NCBI GenBank assembly: GCA_035490315.1
Contig: DATHET010000126.1
Coordinates: 1-8,527, forward strand
Length of the DNA stretch: 8,527 nucleotides
Direction: 5' to 3'
Source: JADJQU01 sp035490315
GTDB taxonomy: Bacteria; Planctomycetota; UBA1135; GCA-002686595
The first letter of the stretch is position 1. Each line of letters begins with the position of its first letter. The notes below the pieces were generated by a model. The model worked only from the letters and a program-made list of their open reading frames with translations. It was not told the DNA's origin and searched no databases. A program made the position numbers and the translations under genes. Below, in pieces: positions 6,872-8,527 of the stretch.

Positions 6872-6886
6872 GTCGAAACCGTCGAC
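6872..6886 (+). terminator. Short hairpin after the 4615 gene, weak terminator candidate
   Basis: GTCGA (6872-6876) pairs with TCGAC (6882-6886) over a 5-base loop, 13 bases after the TGA. The stem is short and no T-run follows, so this is tentative. The rest of the 91-bp gap holds a GAAAC (6875-6879) and the start-codon hairpin at 6918-6952. Confidence 0.2.
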
Positions 6887-6917
6887 TTCCGCGCTATCTC
6901 ATTCAAGGCGGCTGTAC

Positions 6918-6952
6918 CATGGGAGCTCGCCACGCCCTTGCGGGCTCCCATG
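6918..6952 (+). promoter_or_regulatory. 13-bp hairpin enclosing the start codon of the 6950 gene
   Basis: CATGGGAGC (6918-6926) is the perfect reverse complement of GCTCCCATG (6944-6952). The stem extends inward by UCGC/GCGG (one G-U pair), giving 13 pairs around a 9-base loop (6931-6939). The start codon ATG 6950-6952 forms the base of the 3' arm. The only good Shine-Dalgarno-like run nearby, GGGAG at 6921-6925, is in the 5' arm and pairs with CTCCC just before the ATG. If transcribed, the fold would hide the start. It could instead be a dyad operator. Confidence 0.5.
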
Positions 6953-8344
6953 AAAACAACGCAGCCTCCATTCGTTCTTATCGCGCATCGAAGCCTCGGG
7001 GGGCTCGCACGGCCTGCGGGTCATGCAAGTTCGCTGCTTCGAACATTTGCGCTGGCGTCGTTCCTGTCAACGAGCTTCGCGGGTCTCGCCGAAGCGCAGC
7101 TCGTTCCGGGTGACATCCTGCTGAACACGTTCGGCCCCGCTTCGAGGATCCACAACTACCACCCCGATGGCAGTCACGTCTGGACGAGCACAGGCGGAGT
7201 GGGAGGCGTGGACTACACGGGCTGCGCTGTCACTCGTCAAGGCCATGTGATCTCCGCGTGGCGCTCGCCGCCGTCGGGAGTGAACGTTTTCGATTCGAAC
7301 GGCGTGCAGATCCACAGCTTCACGACTCCGCAGATTATCTATGCTCCTGCCGATATCAGCGTGTTCTTCGACGGAACGCTGGCGATCTGCGATGAATTGG
7401 GCAGCGTCAATCTCTACACGGAGGCCGGCCTCCTGATCACCGTGTTGCAGCCGCCGGCATTCGTGCATCCCTTCGGCAGCCACATCGATCGCTACGACCA
7501 GCTCTTCGTGTGCGACCAGGGCAGCCCTCCCACGATTTCGCCCTGCATCCACAAGCTGAACCGCTCGGGTCAGCTGCTCGCGACCATCCCGCTCGCGTTC
7601 ACTCCCGGTGACCTTGTCGTCGCTCTCGATGACACGCTTTGGGTCTCCGATCAGAACAACTTCAAGGCCGTGCACCTCGACGCAACCGGCGTTTTCCTGA
7701 GTGAGTTCCCCGTGGCCAGCTTTGGCCAGTTCACGGCGATCGGTTTGGCCGCCGACGGAACGCTCTATGCCACAGGTAAGACAGCTCCGATCATCTCCCA
7801 TTACTCGAGCACGGGCACGCTGCTCGGCAATTTCGCGATTCCTGGCGCGTTCTCCGCCGAGCCGATGTTCCTGACCATTGTGAAGTGCTGGGGCGATGCG
7901 ACACCGTATTGCACGGCCAAAGTGAATTCGATCGGTTGCACACCAACGATCGGCGCGACGGGCTGGACGAGCGCGACGGCGAGTTCGGGATTCACGGTGA
8001 GGGCCTCGAACGTGCGCAACCAGAAGGTCGGTCTGTTGCTGTACGGTGTCTCGGGACGCAACAATGTTGCGTTCCAGGGAGGCACCTTGTGCGTGCAACC
8101 GCCGGTCCGACGCAGCTCCTCGGCGAATTCCGGGGGAACGCCCTTGCCCGTGAGCGATTGCAGCGGCGTGTACGCGATCGACATGAACGCCTTCGCCCAG
8201 GGGTTGCTCGGCGGCAACCCGCTGCTGTCCTTGAAAACTCCCGGGACGGTCGTGGACAGCCAATGGTGGGGCCGCGATCCAGGATTTCCAGCGCCGAACA
8301 ATTCGACTCTGTCGAACGGGCTCGAGTATTTGATCTGTCCATAG
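6950..8344 (+). CDS. Secreted six-bladed NHL/SMP-30-like beta-propeller protein with Cys-rich C-terminal module
   Basis: This 464-residue exported protein is a full-length paralogue of the gene at 474. Residues 1-49 are a signal peptide with a long n-region, the core LLRTFALASFLSTSFAGLAEA and cleavage after AEA, before Gln50. Six blade strands follow: NYHPDGSHVW, VFDSNGVQIHSF, LYTEAGLLITVL, KLNRSGQLLATI, HLDATGVFLSEF and HYSSTGTLLGNF. Motifs shared with the paralogue include LWTSTGG/VWTSTGG, GCAVT, HPFGS, YDQLF/HDQLF and PMFLTI/PLFLTI. Residues 313-464 (7886-8341) are the subtype A module with six cysteines and a terminal ICP. ATG 6950 is the best start; TTG 6938 in the same frame would add four residues. 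No normally spaced Shine-Dalgarno precedes the ATG, which lies in the stem of a strong hairpin, so initiation may be controlled or leaderless. A binding or structural role is inferred; no active site or membrane anchor is visible. Confidence 0.85.
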   Translation: MKTTQPPFVLIAHRSLGGLARPAGHASSLLRTFALASFLSTSFAGLAEAQLVPGDILLNTFGPASRIHNYHPDGSHVWTSTGGVGGVDYTGCAVTRQGHVISAWRSPPSGVNVFDSNGVQIHSFTTPQIIYAPADISVFFDGTLAICDELGSVNLYTEAGLLITVLQPPAFVHPFGSHIDRYDQLFVCDQGSPPTISPCIHKLNRSGQLLATIPLAFTPGDLVVALDDTLWVSDQNNFKAVHLDATGVFLSEFPVASFGQFTAIGLAADGTLYATGKTAPIISHYSSTGTLLGNFAIPGAFSAEPMFLTIVKCWGDATPYCTAKVNSIGCTPTIGATGWTSATASSGFTVRASNVRNQKVGLLLYGVSGRNNVAFQGGTLCVQPPVRRSSSANSGGTPLPVSDCSGVYAIDMNAFAQGLLGGNPLLSLKTPGTVVDSQWWGRDPGFPAPNNSTLSNGLEYLICP

Positions 8345-8358
8345 CGATACTCGGGCGG

Positions 8359-8379
8359 TAGGGCGCGCCGCTCGCCCTA
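8359..8379 (+). terminator. Hairpin after the propeller-gene array, probable terminator
   Basis: TAGGGCG (8359-8365) and CGCCCTA (8373-8379) form a perfect 7-bp GC-rich stem with a 7-base loop, 15 bases after the TAG at 8342-8344. No T-run follows, so it is not a textbook intrinsic terminator, but it marks the likely end of the array. Its last base is the A of ATG 8379. Confidence 0.4.
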
Positions 8380-8527
8380 TGGATCCAGGAATCGAGAAGA
8401 TTCCGAGCGAACCGCCAACGCTCGCGGGCTCTGCGGGATGGAATGGGCCCGACATGGAAATGCGAGCCCCCATCGACGCCCAGGCCTTGCTCGCGAACGC
8501 GGGCTGGATGCGCGCTCTGGCGAGCAG
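8379..8527 (+). CDS. Start of a probable ECF-type sigma factor gene, 3'-truncated by window edge
   Basis: An open frame from ATG 8379 runs to the window end (49 whole codons, no stop). The first 25 or so residues are polar and low in structure. Then come D-A-Q-A-LLANAGWMRALAS, which resembles the start of region 2 in ECF sigma-70 factors of Planctomycetota-like bacteria (LLAxAGWxRxLAR..., normally followed by a DD/ED-VVQ motif that would lie beyond the edge). This is recognition from about 15 residues only. Internal ATGs at 8454 and 8460 are alternative starts, and no clear ribosome binding site precedes 8379. There is no signal peptide, unlike every other gene here, so the product is probably cytoplasmic. 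It could be an unrelated hypothetical protein. Confidence 0.45.
   Translation, partial: MDPGIEKIPSEPPTLAGSAGWNGPDMEMRAPIDAQALLANAGWMRALAS

Noticed and set aside
6938..6949. TTG 6938 as start of the last propeller gene
   Set aside because: It is possible, since GGGAG lies 12 bases upstream, but the spacing is long, the codon is rare as a start and only four residues are added. ATG 6950 is preferred and the ambiguity is noted in the gene entry.
6919..7113. Small overlapping + strand frame starting at ATG 6919
   Set aside because: It is out of frame with the propeller gene, its ATG is simply the other arm of the inverted repeat, and the product resembles nothing.
1..8344. PEP-CTERM, LPXTG or type IX secretion sorting signals at the protein C-termini
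   Set aside because: No terminal hydrophobic helix, basic tail, LPXTG-like motif or long Bacteroidota-type C-terminal domain is present; all proteins end in I/V-C-P.

Overview
The window is high-GC bacterial DNA holding a tandem array of five secreted-protein genes, all on the + strand, followed by the first codons of a sixth gene that looks regulatory. The array style suggests a member of the Planctomycetota: large exported beta-propeller proteins sharing an almost invariant C-terminal module that ends in Cys-Pro. That placement rests on remembered resemblance to proteins of that phylum, not on a search.

Layout: (1) 1-358 is the 3' end of a gene, containing only the shared C-terminal module. 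(2) 474-1841 encodes a 455-residue exported protein with a six-bladed NHL/SMP-30-like propeller plus the module. (3) 2106-4346 and (4) 4615-6858 encode near-twin proteins of 746 and 747 residues. Each has a signal peptide, fourteen RCC1-type units (thirteen full and one half, mostly 41 residues or 123 bp) and the module. (5) 6950-8344 encodes a 464-residue paralogue of gene 2. (6) From 8379 to the window end is the start of an open frame that resembles the N-terminus of an ECF-type sigma factor.

The module occurs as subtype A (genes 1, 2, 5) and subtype B (genes 3, 4), giving the order A-A-B-B-A. In the four complete genes it has six cysteines at fixed spacing, C-x7-C-x8-C-x50-C-x21/22-C-x58-C-P-stop. 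It is joined to two unrelated propeller types, so it behaves as a transferable module such as an anchor, sorting signal or partner-binding domain. The cluster probably grew by gene duplication and domain shuffling and supplies a set of extracytoplasmic binding or scaffold proteins. No enzyme active site is visible.

The intergenic regions (115, 264, 268 and 91 bp) hold no further genes. The gaps before genes 3 and 4 share a promoter-like pair of blocks at identical spacing and a conserved leader. A 13-bp hairpin covers the start codon of gene 5, a 10-bp inverted repeat lies between genes 3 and 4, and a hairpin follows gene 5. No tRNA, rRNA, CRISPR array, insertion sequence or integrase was seen.
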